A stretch of 64,000 nucleotides of DNA from Plantago ovata (Eukaryota; Streptophyta; Magnoliopsida; Lamiales; Plantaginaceae), in assembly GCA_028274465.1 (NCBI GenBank), contig CM051455.1:96232365-96296364 (forward strand). The letters run 5' to 3'. The translations under genes and the position numbers were made by a program. The notes under the pieces were generated by a model, which had not been told where the DNA came from, did not search any database, and saw only the letters and a list, made by a program, of their open reading frames with translations. Shown piece by piece: positions 1 through 11,351 of this stretch (position 1 is the stretch's first letter; each line of letters opens with the position of its first letter).

Positions 1-911
1 ATAATATGGGTCTGACCTGTCAACTACTAACGTCCTATTGTGTTCCGTAATTATTCAACACTACGAAGATAATTTAGTCTGATTGGCCGACAAGTGTCCA
101 AGTGTGCATAATGATCAATACAACATACGAGAATTTTGGTGTTCAACTCATCAACGAAATAAAGCAATGACACGGAGTATAATGCGCGATATAGCCATTA
201 GCATGATTATCTTCCCTCGCTAACAATTCACATACTACCACCAACGATAAATTTAGCTACTCATAGGCATGCAATCAATAGCAATCATAGAAGAAAACAT
301 ATTGAAAGAATATAAAATAAGTAGATAAAAGTTGTAAGATAGAAAGTTACCGAAGGTTGTCAATCTCCGGATGATTGTGGTCCTACGAGCTCCCATCTGC
401 TATGAAAAAGTATCCCCTAAGCTATGGAACTCCCAGGACAGGCCCCGGGAAGTTCCTACCTAAAACTACAGAGAGAGGTGAGAAAGTAGACTTGGAAAGA
501 TATGATTTTCGGATAAAAACTGAACACTATATATAGGCCCCGAAAAACTGTGGGGCGGTTAGCCCTAGAGAAAATTTCGCGGAATTCCGCGTTTTTGGAT
601 TTCTTCCCCTTTTCGGACTCGGTTTCTGTCTTCTAGTGGCCTTCTAACCTCCAGATTCGACCCCTAGACTCCAAATCCTATCCGGAAACCTTCAGATACT
701 CCAAATAGGCTTCTGGAACACCAATTCCTTGTCAACTTCAATATAATTGCCCGGAAATCCTCGAATTTCAACCAAAACCTGTAAAATAAAATCTAAAGGG
801 AAACGTGACACTATTCTAATAAAATGTACTAAAATATAGCTAAATTAACATAGAGGATAGCTAAAATAGGTGAAAAAGACTCGAATGAAAGTGTAAAATA
901 CACATTCATTA
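1..911 (-). repeat. Ty3/gypsy LTR, minus orientation, left end outside the window
   Basis: This is the reverse complement of the LTR family seen at 13650-14921, 16845-18114 and 62816-64000. The U3 end (TGATGAATGTG on the minus strand) is at 911, with one substitution in the terminal bases. It contains the family's TATATA box region (about 530) and the GC-rich palindromic block beside it. It abuts Sirevirus gag at 912; the five bases 912-916 (AAAGA) would be one copy of the target duplication, but the other copy lies outside the window. It may be a solo LTR or the 3' LTR of an element to the left. Confidence 0.85.
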
Positions 912-1616
912 AAAGACAAATCACCGATTTCCTTCGTACGTGCTACTGATAGTGGTCATCCAGAATTCTATCAGTTTTGTCAATCTAAGGTTGCTGAAAC
1001 ATGCAATCAAGTACCTACGACCGTAAAGCCTGCTGTTGCTACTCAAAGTAACAAGACTTTAAAAGGAAAACAGGTTGCTGAGAAGCAAACTGTAAAGAAG
1101 AAGGATGCTGTAAAGCATTCCGCCAAACAAGTTGTTGAGAAGCAATTTGTTAAGTCAAAAGGCAAGATTACTAGAAGTAATCAGAAGACCTTTGCTGACA
1201 AACCTGAATCAAGTAAGGTTGCTGACACAAAAGCTCAGCATTCTCCGAAAAGTGGACTCGGTTTCAAAACCAAGCAAAGTCAACTTTTTCACGAGTATAA
1301 GCAAAGTCAGCAAAGATACTTCAAAGAGATGAACAAAATCAAGCCTAAGAGTTCTGAAAAGACTCTAAATGCTAGGGCTAGAACGAACCTTGCTAGAAAA
1401 GAACTTACTGAAAAGTATGTTCAGCAAAAAGGTCAACCGAGCAAGACACCACATCAGAAAGTGGACTTGATCAGCACGAATCAAAATTCTTTCAGCTCAA
1501 AACCTCCTAGTTCCTCTGCAAGTAGAAAACAAGTCAAAGTTGAAAAACTTAAGACTTGGGTTTCCACTGGACGCATTCTTGAACATGTTAATGGACATCC
1601 AATATTGGATAATTAA
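912..1616 (+). pseudogene. gag: Sirevirus Gag C-terminal part (fragment)
   Basis: The frame is open from 912 to the TAA at 1614-1616, about 234 codons. It matches the C-terminal part of gag in copy 2 (34290-34979). The segment is rich in Lys, Gln and Ser with repeated VAEKQ-like units, and lacks the zinc knuckle, which in copy 2 lies further upstream (23849-23890). Such basic tails in Gag are presumably nucleic-acid binding (inference). The 5' side was replaced by the gypsy LTR at 1-911. The stop lies only a few bases before the pol frame opens, and pol is in the -1 frame relative to gag; the same arrangement is present in copy 2. Confidence 0.75.
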
Positions 1617-4600
1617 CTTGTTTGCTCTTGATTGTGCAAACTTCAGCCACGGAGACAAACGATGCAATCTGGCACTTTGACAGTGGTTGTGGAAAGCACA
1701 TGACGGGCAACAAGAATAACCTTATAAACTATAGATGGTGGTCTAAAGGTCCAACAATAATGTTTGTTGGTGGAGGATCTGGTTCTACAAAAGGCTATGG
1801 TGACATGAAGCTAGGATGCATTACCATTACGGGAGTTCTTTATGTCAAAAATCTTAAGTTTAATCTTTTCAGCATGAGTCAGTTTGCTAACAAAGGATAC
1901 TTCATCAAAATCAAATGTGATGAATGTAAAATTATAGACTTCGAGACTAAGAAGGTTATTATGATTGCAAGAAGATCAGGAGGCTTGTACACCGTAGATT
2001 GGTCTTCAGCAATCGTTGAAAAATGCCTTGTCTCAGATCACGATTGCCTTGCTGAAAAAGCATGGTTATGGCATAAACGAACAAGTCATCTAAACTTCAA
2101 GACGCTGAATAAGCTGTCTAAAAAGGCACTTGTAGTTGGATTACCTAAGGTTACTTTTAAGAAGGATGGTGTTTGCAATGCATGTCAGCAAGGAAAGCAA
2201 ACCAAATCTTCTTTCAAGAACAAGGCAGTACTGTCAACTACAAAACCTTTACAAATCTTGCACATGGACTTGTTTGAATCTTCTTCAACAAGCTATGCTG
2301 GTAAGAAGTATGGTCTGGTGGTGGTAGATGACTATTCAAAATTCACTTGGGTAGTATTTATCAAGCACAAATCTGAAACTAGGACTGAAATACCTAACTT
2401 GCTGAATAAGCTTGAAGTCATGAAAAATGACAAGGTGAAAGTCATAAGGACAGACCATGGTACTGAGTTTGTAAACTAGTACATAACTGAGTATTGCACT
2501 TCAAAAGACATACAACATCAGTTATTCTCAGTAAGGACACCACAACAAAACGGTGTTGCTGAACGGAAGAATCGTACCCTGAAAGAAGCCGCAAGAACAA
2601 TGCTTGCTGACACTGAAATAAGTGAGGCTTACTGGGTTGAAGCGATTAATACCGCCTGTTACACTCAAAACAGATGTTTGATTACTAAGGAATACAACAA
2701 GACTCCTTATGAGTTGTTTGTTAGAAGGCCTCCTAATATCACTCATCTAAGAGTATTTGGTTGTAAGTGTTTCGTTCTTAATAACGGTAGAGAATACCTA
2801 AGAACATTTCAACCAAAGGCAGACGAAGCGATATTTCTCGGTTACTCCTTGCATAGTAAAGCTTATAGAGTTTACAACAAAAGGCACAAAAGATCGAAGA
2901 ATCAGTGCATGTTGTATTCTACGAAAAGACACAAGGAGTGCCTGCTGAAGAAGAAATATCAGAATGTATGAAAAAGTTAATCATACATGAGCAAAGAACT
3001 GAATCTAATGCTAGACAAATCAAGTCAATTGAACTAAATGATGATTCTGACAATGACTCTCCTCCCCCAAGTCATGACAAGATAAATATAGTTCACGACA
3101 ATGAATTTCCAGCAAAAGACGCAGTTATCCAACCTCCCGTGCCTGCTGATGAATTACCACAATCTAGAAATGCTGAACAAGCAGTTGCTGATGAACCAAT
3201 CTCAGCAGAGACACAAAATCCCAGTAGTACTGAACAAGTACATGCTAAAGAGTCACATGCTAATGAGCAAACATATCCAGATCCAACGAACAAAAAACCT
3301 GTTAATAAATGGATTAGAGATCATCCCTCTACGGATATGATTGGTGATATTGATAAACGCCAAGTGACTAGATTCAAAGTTTCTGCTACACATGAACTTG
3401 TTGAAGAAGCAACTGTTGTAGAAGTAGAATCATTGTTCTCTTGCTTTGTTTCAGAAATTGAACCTAAAACCATAGAAGAAGCTTTAAAGCATTCTGAATG
3501 GATCAAGGCAATGCAAGAAGAACTGATCAATTTGAAAGGAACAAAGTCTGGAAACTTGTACCACTTACTGAAGGCAAGAAAGCTATTGGTACAAAGTGGG
3601 TGTTCAGAAATAAGATGAGTGAGTCTGGTGAAGTAACAAGAAATAAAGCACGCTTAGTTGCTCAAGGTTACTGTCAGACTGAAGGATTGGACTATGATGA
3701 GTCTTACGCTCCAGTTGCAAGATTGGATGCAATTAGGCTTTTCTTGGCCTTTGCTGCTCACAATGACTTCATTGTTTACCAAATGGATGTTAAAAGTGCA
3801 TTCTTAAATGGTGAACTTGCTGAAGAAGTCTACCTAGAACAACCCCCCGGCTTTGAACTTCCCTTAGAAATCAAGATGGTATACAAGCTTCAAAAAGCTG
3901 TATATGGTCTAAAGCAAGCACCAAGAGCATGGTATGATACCTTGGCTAAGTTCTTCCTGGATAATGGTTTCAAGAAAGGTGAAGTTGATAAAACCTTATT
4001 TACCATGAACCATGATGGTAAAATACTCTTAGTTCAAATTTATGTGGATGACATAATTTTTGGATCTAAGGACAGGCAACTTTGTGATGATTTTGCCAAA
4101 CTCATGACAAACAAGTTTGAAATGAGTATGATGGGAAAATTGAATTACTTCCTAGGGTTGAAAGTCAAGCAACTCAAAGATGGAATATTCATAAATCAAG
4201 CAAAGTATGCGAAAGAAATGCTCATAAAGTTTAGGATCAAAGAGGAAGAGAAACCTGAAAAGATCCCTATGAGTGTTGGTACCAAATTGGGCTATACTAA
4301 AGAAGATAAAAGTGTTGAAGAACACAAGTATAGGAAGCTCATTGGTTCCTTGTTGTATTTAACAGCAAGTAGACCTGACATTCAGTATGCTGTTTGTGTG
4401 TGTGCAGGATTCCAATCTGATCCAAGAGAATCACACTACAAAAAGGCAATTAAGATACTGAAATATGTCAAAGGTACAATCAATGTTGGATTATGGTATC
4501 CTAAAGATTCAGGACTTGAATTGGTAGGTTACTCTGATGCTGGTCATGGAGGATCAACTCTTGATAGAAAAAGTACCTCTGGAACTTGTCAGTTTTTGGG

Positions 4601-4991
4601 TACTAGATTAATATCATGGTTCAGCAAGAAACAAACCTGTGTTGCCAATTCATCTACTGAATCTGAGTACATTGCGGCTGGATGTTGCACAGCTCAAATC
4701 CTATGGATTCAGCAACAATAAAGAGATTATGGTATTTCTGCAAAGAAAACACCAATCTTTTGTTATAATACGAGTGCTATTGCTATCACGCAAAATTCTA
4801 AGTTTCACTCTAGGACCAAACACATTGATATTAGACATCATTTCATTAGAGATCATGTGGAAAAGGGAGATATTGAGGTTGTGAAAGTAGGTACTGATGA
4901 TCAACTTGCTGACATCTTTACCAAGCTCCTACCATATAATAGATTCGCAATGCTAAGGTATAACCTTGGATTGATTGAATTACCTCAATAA
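1613..4991 (+). pseudogene. pol: Sirevirus Pol: protease, integrase, RT, RNase H (broken)
   Basis: Domains in order: copia protease with W-H-F-D-S-G-C near 1670-1690; GAG pre-integrase zinc finger with its His residues and CNAC near 2070-2195; integrase core with catalytic Asp in HMDLF (about 2263), Asp in TDHGTEF (about 2455) and Glu in NGVAERKN (about 2565); RT with YVDD at 4041-4052; RNase H with the SDA..GG and DRKSTSG motifs near 4535-4580; C-terminus at TAA 4989-4991. Damage: TAG at 2477-2479 in the integrase core, a frameshift near 2885, another near 3520, and TAA at 4719-4721. The RNase H motif reads SDAGHGG where copy 2 reads SDADHGG. Role when intact: polyprotein processing, reverse transcription and integration in the virus-like particle. 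Confidence 0.92.
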
Positions 4992-5004
4992 ATGATACAA
5001 TTGG

Positions 5005-5375
5005 CAGAATGCTGAAACAGGTATTCAGCAAGCCAAAGTACTCTTACTTCATTAAAAGCTCCCTCCATTAATTTCTTCTAAGAAATGATAGGTCACTACA
5101 TGATTGCTGAAACAGGCATTCAGCAAGTAATTCCTTCAAAACGGGTATTTGTTAGGCACTCAGTAAGAGAAAAACCTTAAAGATTGTTGAAACGAGTATT
5201 CAGACAATCAAAGATACTGAAACAGGTATTCAACTATCAAGGGAATATTCTGAGACGGGAACTCAGAAAAAGAGCAAAACTCGTTTCTCAGATTTTACCA
5301 AAGGATATCTCAAGTACAAAAGAATTTACTGATACGGGAACTCAGAAATATCTTTTAAACTTAAGAAAATATGAG
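5005..5375 (+). repeat. Cluster of short hairpins with 7-nt loops between pol and ORF2
   Basis: At least five stem-loops share the loop pattern ACRRGNA. Examples: stem 5010-5016/5024-5030 (TGCTGAA with TTCAGCA), stem 5104-5111/5119-5126 (TTGCTGAA with TTCAGCAA), and stem 5248-5254/5262-5268 (TTCTGAG with CTCAGAA). Stem sequences differ but stay complementary. A wider inverted repeat GATATCTCA/TGAGATATC encloses the last part (about 5304-5380). Copy 2 has the matching cluster at 38389-38780. Confidence 0.7.
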
Positions 5376-5385
5376 ATATCTAAGT

Positions 5386-5394
5386 AAGGGGGAA
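5386..5394 (+). promoter_or_regulatory. Polypurine-tract-like motif AAGGGGGAA after pol
   Basis: The same AAGGGGGAA core occurs just before the 3' LTR (about 11339-11349) and at 38786-38794 in copy 2. Extra polypurine-like copies are a reported feature of Sireviruses. It could act as a second plus-strand primer (inference). Confidence 0.5.
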
Positions 5395-5734
5395 CTTTCG
5401 GCAAGTATCTAGGCTATTTATGCAAACTCGCTGAAAAGATTCTTGTCTATTTCAGCAAGCAATCTAATCCCATAAATCTCGGTAAAATCAATTTGTGACC
5501 TTAATCGGGCACAGATAAACTCGTAATAATCATGACATGAAATACAATCGTGGCCATTGATTAGAAGGAGTTATTGATCTCACGGTTAACATTTCAAAGA
5601 GAGAGAGTGCTCTAACGGTTTTAGTTAGTGGGCCACTACGCATTTAATGCAAAGGCTCCACTAACGCCACTGTTTCTCTGTTTTACCCTTGCTGAAAACT
5701 CAAATCGATTGAGTTTCTCACACATCAGAGACAC

Positions 5735-5742
5735 TATATAAA
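5735..5742 (+). promoter_or_regulatory. Candidate internal TATA box upstream of ORF2
   Basis: TATATAAA lies 135 nt before the ORF2 ATG at 5877. Copy 2 has the same motif at 39136-39143, 136 nt before its ATG, in a conserved surrounding sequence. This spacing would suit a pol II promoter with a leader of about 100 nt (inference). Confidence 0.5.
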
Positions 5743-6890
5743 GAAGGATTTAGAAAAATGACAAAAAATTTTAACTCACATTTCCTTTCTCTGCAAATTT
5801 TAGCCTGAATCTACTGTACCTCCGGTCAAAAAGCAAACTATCTTTTTCGTACATATTTTCTTCTCCATATAAAGAAATGGCACCGAAAAGACAATCATCT
5901 AAGACCTCCAAGTCGTCAAAGGTTGACAGTGCTGAGAAACGCACTGCTCCGGCAACAAACACAGTGAAAGTAGTGCTGAAAAATGATAGAATTAACGAAA
6001 AACCTATGCCTCCTTCATATCTTGACACTGCAAAGTGTGAGATGATGATGTAATGGGGCGGTTTTGCTAAAGAGAAGTATATCCGATACTTCTATGAACA
6101 AGAATTGGACGGTGACAATGAAGAGGCGCTTGAATTCATCAAGCAGCAAGGCCTCATTCACTTTATAACTGCTCGCCCTAAGCAAGTGAGCATGTTAGAC
6201 ACAATGGAATTCTACAACAATGTAGAAATCCAGTCCCTAACTGATAGTAAAGGAGTCACTGAAAAAGTGATCTTTACTACAGTTCAGAACACGCAAATCG
6301 TCCTGAAATGGACTGATTTAGCGGAAATCTTTGAGATTCCAACCACTGGAACTGAAGATGACGTCACTGCCACTGATGAAGAAATTGAAGCCTTCTACAG
6401 TGATGTCAGAAATGAGAAAATGAAGAAAGGAGAGATTGCTCCCGTGACTTGGACAAAGCACGTTAAGAGGAAGCATCTCTGCCATTCACTTGGTCTAGTA
6501 GCTCTGCTACTAATCAAAGTCTTGGAATCCCAAGTTGGAGGAATAGACCAAGTAGGCCTGAGAAGGTGGCCGTTGCTGATGCATATCTATGAGAACAAAA
6601 CGGAGCTCAACTGGGCTAAGTACATTTTCAACAGACTTGTTGATTGTGTTACTAAGTTCAAGGTTAAGGTGGAAGACAACAAAGACTCACCTTCCTTCCC
6701 AGTTATGCATGGAATAAAGATATGCTTTATCCTTGAACATTTCAGGATTCAGTTGAGAAACCCATTGCCAATCAAGAAATCTGTATGCAATGTGGGAAGA
6801 GCCTTCTACAAGCAGAATGTACCTAAGACTGCTGGCAAGAAACTTGAAAAATCTAAAAAGACAACAGCTGCAAATATTGTCAGCACAAGC

Positions 6891-6893
6891 TAG
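6891..6893 (+). other. In-frame UAG in ORF2 shared with copy 2
   Basis: TAG followed by CAA GAA. The equivalent codon in copy 2 is TAG at 40296-40298 with the same following bases, and the frame stays open after it in copy 2. SIRE1 is reported to use UAG read-through with a CAR YYA context to make its env-like protein; here the first downstream codon fits CAR, the second does not fit YYA. It may be a leaky stop or an inherited nonsense mutation. Confidence 0.45.
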
Positions 6894-7906
6894 CAAGAAA
6901 GGTATACAACAGCTGCAGATGTCACCACTCAGCAACTTAGAGATGAAACTGCTGTAGATGGTGGTGACAGAGATGAAACTTCTGTAAATGGTGATCATGC
7001 TGACACCACTACACCCGTTGCTGAAAATGCAACTACTGAAGCCTCTGCTGGGAAACTGGAGAAATCCAAGAAGAAAAAGAGGAAAGCTGATGATGACACT
7101 CAAACTGCAGCGTCATCAGCAAACCCCGTCCCCAAGAGAAAAGGACAAATAATCCAAGGAAGAAAACACTGGCTCGCAAGTCAGTACCAATTGTCCATGA
7201 TCTCTCGGACGATTCCCAAGCAGTTGCTGAAAAGCAAACTCCAGTAGATGTTGACAAGGTGGTTACTGAAACCTATGTCAGCAACGTTGAAGTATTTGCG
7301 GAAGCCTACAACAATCAACTCAATGTTGATCCTTCTACTGTGAATAGACCACAAGGCAGTGGAAATGAAATTCCTGTCCAAGTCTCAGATATCTACATTG
7401 TAGATAATCTTGATGACCCAACTCTGGAACCGGTTACTGATATCGCTGCAGATATCTACATTGTAGATAATCTTGATGACCCAACTCATCAGGTTGCTGA
7501 AGAACCAGTTGCTGAGACAGCAATGGTTCAAGTCCCAGAAGTTGCTGAAGAAACACAAGAAGCATTATTCGACAACGCATCTCGCGATGTTGAGAATACT
7601 GGCCCCAGTTCACCAAAGACATCAATTGACAAAGTCCAGCTTGTACTGGAAGCTTTAAGCCAACAGATGGAATTGGATATTGAAGAATCATCCAACAAAT
7701 CCATTGATGTTTTTATAACAAGCAGTGAGCTTAAGGGTCATGATGCTTCCGCTCAACTTGTCATTTCCGAGACAAGGGAGATTGCTGAAACCGCACAACT
7801 TTCTCAAACAGAGCAAGTTAAGAAGTCTGCTAAAGAAACGATCCCAGAAATTGAAGAAGCTGATATTGCTGAAAGGACTGAGCCACAACTTGTCCTTCCT
7901 CAGCAG

Positions 7907-8292
7907 GTAGTTAATTCAACCTTAAGCAAATCTTCAATTTCGGAAACTCAATCTTTTGCTAAAATTATTATCTCTCTACAGACTTCTAAAGATGCTATCA
8001 GACGGTTGCTGAAGCCTCTGCACCAGAATCAACACTTCCTGCTCAGCAGGTAGTTAAAGCTTTTGGTAATACAACTAAGTTTGACAACTTAGTACTTGTA
8101 TCTAACTCACACTTATTTCAGGATGAACAAATGGAGGATGCTTCTCAAGCTCCTCAAGGAATGGAAATTTTACCAGCACAAACAAGTGTGCAACATGAGC
8201 TTGCTGAAACTCAGCAGGTAATTCATGTTTCAGCTTTGGACTCTAAAACAATTTTCCAAACCTCTCCTGATCTAAATCTTATTCTTTTTCAG
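7907..8292 (+). other. Three intron-like in-frame segments in ORF2 (copy 1)
   Basis: Segments 7907-7981 (75 nt), 8050-8121 (72 nt) and 8218-8292 (75 nt) each begin after CAG with GTA and end with a pyrimidine-rich tract and CAG. All are multiples of three, lie in phase 0 and contain no stop in frame. They encode three divergent 24-25 residue repeats beginning VVN or VIH and ending LFQ or SLQ. Copy 2 has the same three with identical lengths (41693-42061). They may be short introns that can be retained (exitron-like) or only a peptide repeat. Confidence 0.5.
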
Positions 8293-9210
8293 GCTCTAAA
8301 AGAGACCACTGAAGTGGTGCACATCACTGAAGATCTACAAGTGAGTTCTGAGGAACTTTACTTAGACTTCAAAAGAACAACCTTGTCAAGAGTTGCTAAG
8401 TCTGTCAGCAACTGGCAAAGGTACAGAAGGATGGATTTTTCTTATCTCCATCTTCATCTATCAAATGAGAAAAAGCGATCTTCTATGCTGATACTTCCTG
8501 AAGATATGTCATATTCTCAGCTGATGAGCTCAAATCTGATTGCTCAAATCAGAGAGAATATGAAGGCCAAATTTAAGAGTGCCTCTCCAGCTGAACAAGC
8601 TCTGATGCTCAAGGGTTCATTTGTACCCGTGGTGGCTGATCCCCACAAAATCAATGAGGAAGAGGAAGTAACGAGTGTTGCTTTATACAAGCATCTCGAG
8701 CTAGTTATTCTGACTGATGATGATGAAGAGGAAGAAGATGAAAACATCCCAACTGATCCCAGTGATGATGAAGGGAAAGATTCAAAGGATAAAAAGGACG
8801 ACGATGATGACAATCAAGGTCCTATTCCTGATGCTGGTGGACTAAAAATGACAGTTGCTGAAACTGAACAACAAGACAATCAGCAAGCTGAACGAACACC
8901 AACTCAGCATGAATCTCAACCTACTCCTGCTGAAGCTGAGAATCAAGCACCTGTACAAGGCGCTGATACTGAAGAGGAATACGCTAGAAAGCGAGCTGCC
9001 TTGAAACATGGCAAGAGCCAGCTTTCTGATGCTGAGTTACCTTTACTCGATGCCAAGGTCACTGACACAAACCTTGATGATGAAGATGAACTGGATGAAG
9101 ATTACAAACGATCACTACAAAACAGTCTCCAAATTCATGCAAGGCATACGCAGAATTTGGACATTGGTCAATCTTCAGGAGTGAAGCCACAGGAAGTCCC
9201 CTCCCTTCCA

Positions 9211-9339
9211 CTTACTACTGGTGAAACTCCAGTAATTGAGTCTCAAACGTTGCCCTCAACAACTACTCAATTAAAACTTACTACTGGTGAAACTCCAGTT
9301 GTTGAGTCTGAAGTGTTGCCATCAGCAACCACTCAACCA
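9211..9339 (+). repeat. Coding minisatellite in ORF2, two units
   Basis: Two tandem units of about 72 bp encode near-identical 24-residue repeats containing TTGETPV and ESQ/ESE. Copy 2 has three units, the first shortened (42981-43157), so the number varies between copies. Confidence 0.7.
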
Positions 9340-11088
9340 AAAGGAAATGAAGCTGCTGACTTAGGTTCCAAGGTTGCTGGCCTTGATGAATCTGAGGATT
9401 TATATGATCTATCAACAAATGAGGATGAAAATTCCAAGAAAAAATCCAAAGTGGTTGAAATTCCTCCTCCTGACTACATAAATGATGAAGGAGATGACTT
9501 AAGAGGAGAATTTCTGCTGCAAGATGATCAATTTGCTTCAGAACTTAAAGTTCATTCCTTGACCCCCAATCTAGTGCCGTTCCCACGTGTAGAGGAGTTT
9601 ACTCCAAGAATTCTGGCACTAAAGAAAGTCCATGATGCCTGCAAAGCAGAAGATGATGCACTGCTTGCTGAGAGCTCGCTTGATATCGGAAAGATATTGA
9701 CTATAGTGCTGAGACGCACTACTACTCTTACAATAGCTCAGAATGACATCAGTCTTTATCACAAGAGCTATGAAGAAGATGTAAGTCAAGCACTCCGGCT
9801 AGCAAAGTCTGCATTAGTCAAGGCTCAAACTTTCATGGAAGAAAAGGCCGCAACAGAGCGCAGACATGAGGAGAACATGGTGAGTGTTAAAAATTAATTG
9901 TCAAAGCTGACCTCTGATCAGCAAGCAATCATCATGAAATACAATAGCCTAAGTACTCTTGCTGAAAATTGCAATGAGTTCTTCTCTTTGCACATCACTC
10001 CGATGTTGCAATCCATGTCTAAGGGGGAAAATATACAAAAGAGATCTACAAGAAAGAAAACCCCTCCTACTGATGAAGCGCAAATGGCCATAGAACCTCT
10101 TGCTGAAAGAGAGCAAAGTTCTAAAAGACAAGCAAAATCTGAGTTAAATTCAGCAAGTCCCAAAAAGAGAAAAACTGTTGCTGAAACTCAAGGCTTTTGT
10201 CACACTGAAAGTCATCAAGCTCTGAATGAAGATGATGACGATGATGACAATCATACAATAGTTCAAGCCATAAGAGCTAGACCAATTACAACCTTATCTC
10301 CGTCTGGACACTCAAAGCATTTCTCTTCTGACTCTAGATCTTCAGCAAGAGATCAAGACAATGCTAAGTCAAGAAGAAGAAGGCAAAGACAGGAAGAAAA
10401 GAGGCTGACCAGCATTGCTATTGGCTCCGGCATTGAATATACAAAGACCAGCAATGATGAAACCACTCAGAACGTGATCAGAAACGTTCATGGTTGCTGG
10501 ATCTTAAAGCTGGAAGATTTGCTGGTGAATGCGTTCTTTCCAACAACCTTATTGAACCAAATGTTCACTTGGATTGATCTCAAGGTAAAAAGGAAAGAAA
10601 GGGCTGAGTCCCTACCAAGAAATATTGTTGGGAGATGGTTGAATCTAGAAGTCTCAGTAAGAAGAACTGCAATTGGTAAGTCTATAAGACAAGAACCTGA
10701 ATTGATAAAACCAGTTGGCATTGCTTATTACTCTGACCCTGTAACCAAGAAAACAAAGAAGAGACTTGGATTGATTCCTTATGAGTATTTCTATCTCACT
10801 GCTAAGGATCAAGAAGAAGATCTTCTCTGGCTAAGGAAGATTCATCCTAAAAGCATTTCAGATACACAACTTCTCCATGCCAGCAATTGGGGCATGCATT
10901 TGTGGGTAACTCATTACATGGAAATGAAAGCTGAAAAGCATCATCATACTGCCTGCAAAAATGCAAGGATTCTTGAACTACAAGTCCGTAGGCTACTTGA
11001 GAATTACGCAAAGGACTGTATTGAATTCACTGCACTTGCTGAGAAAAGTGTAAGAGAGATTTTGAGAAAATCCTCTGAAAGAGCTTAA

Positions 11089-11351
11089 CTCTCTGTAATA
11101 GTTTTGTTTAAGTTTTGTTTGCTGATTTTGTATAGTTATCTATGATCATTCCTGTAAACATACTGAAAGATAACTATCAACAATGAAGCTTTTGACTCTT
11201 ATTGGTTTTTGATTATGCAATCTACTTATGCTTACTATTTAATTATTCAAGTATGCTTGCATTAATCAACTGATTTATTCAACATCAAAAACCTCTAAAA
11301 TGGTAACAATTAATTTAGCCATGGATTGCTAACATCAAAAAGGGGGAAATT
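11089..11351 (+). other. Sirevirus 3' noncoding region with polypurine tract
   Basis: AT-rich sequence without an ORF between the ORF2 stop and the 3' LTR. It ends in AAAAAGGGGGAAATT immediately before the LTR's TGTTAGG, a good plus-strand primer site. The same organisation is at 44901-45165. Confidence 0.7.

Larger units (their letters stand above)
5877..11088 (+). pseudogene. Large Sirevirus accessory ORF (ORF2), copy 1, broken
   Basis: About 1,737 codons from ATG 5877 to TAA 11086. Function unknown. Parts: basic N-terminus with KRQSSK; a compact region of roughly residues 75-320 that resembles by eye the domain annotated as putative plant transposon protein (family from memory, not searched); a KKKKRK stretch near 7070; a long low-complexity Glu/Gln/Thr/Val region with VAET-like units; a short basic region near 8450; an acidic run (8715-8810); two 24-residue repeats (9211-9339); a probable coiled coil (9600-9960); basic RRRRQRQ near 10370; and a well-conserved C-terminal domain (10400-11088). 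No membrane segment or signal peptide is seen, unlike the env-like protein reported for SIRE1. Breaks: TAA 6051-6053, TAG 6891-6893 (shared with copy 2), a frameshift near 7140, another between 7981 and 8050, and TAA near 9895. It follows pol in the place where Sireviruses carry an env-like ORF. Confidence 0.75.
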
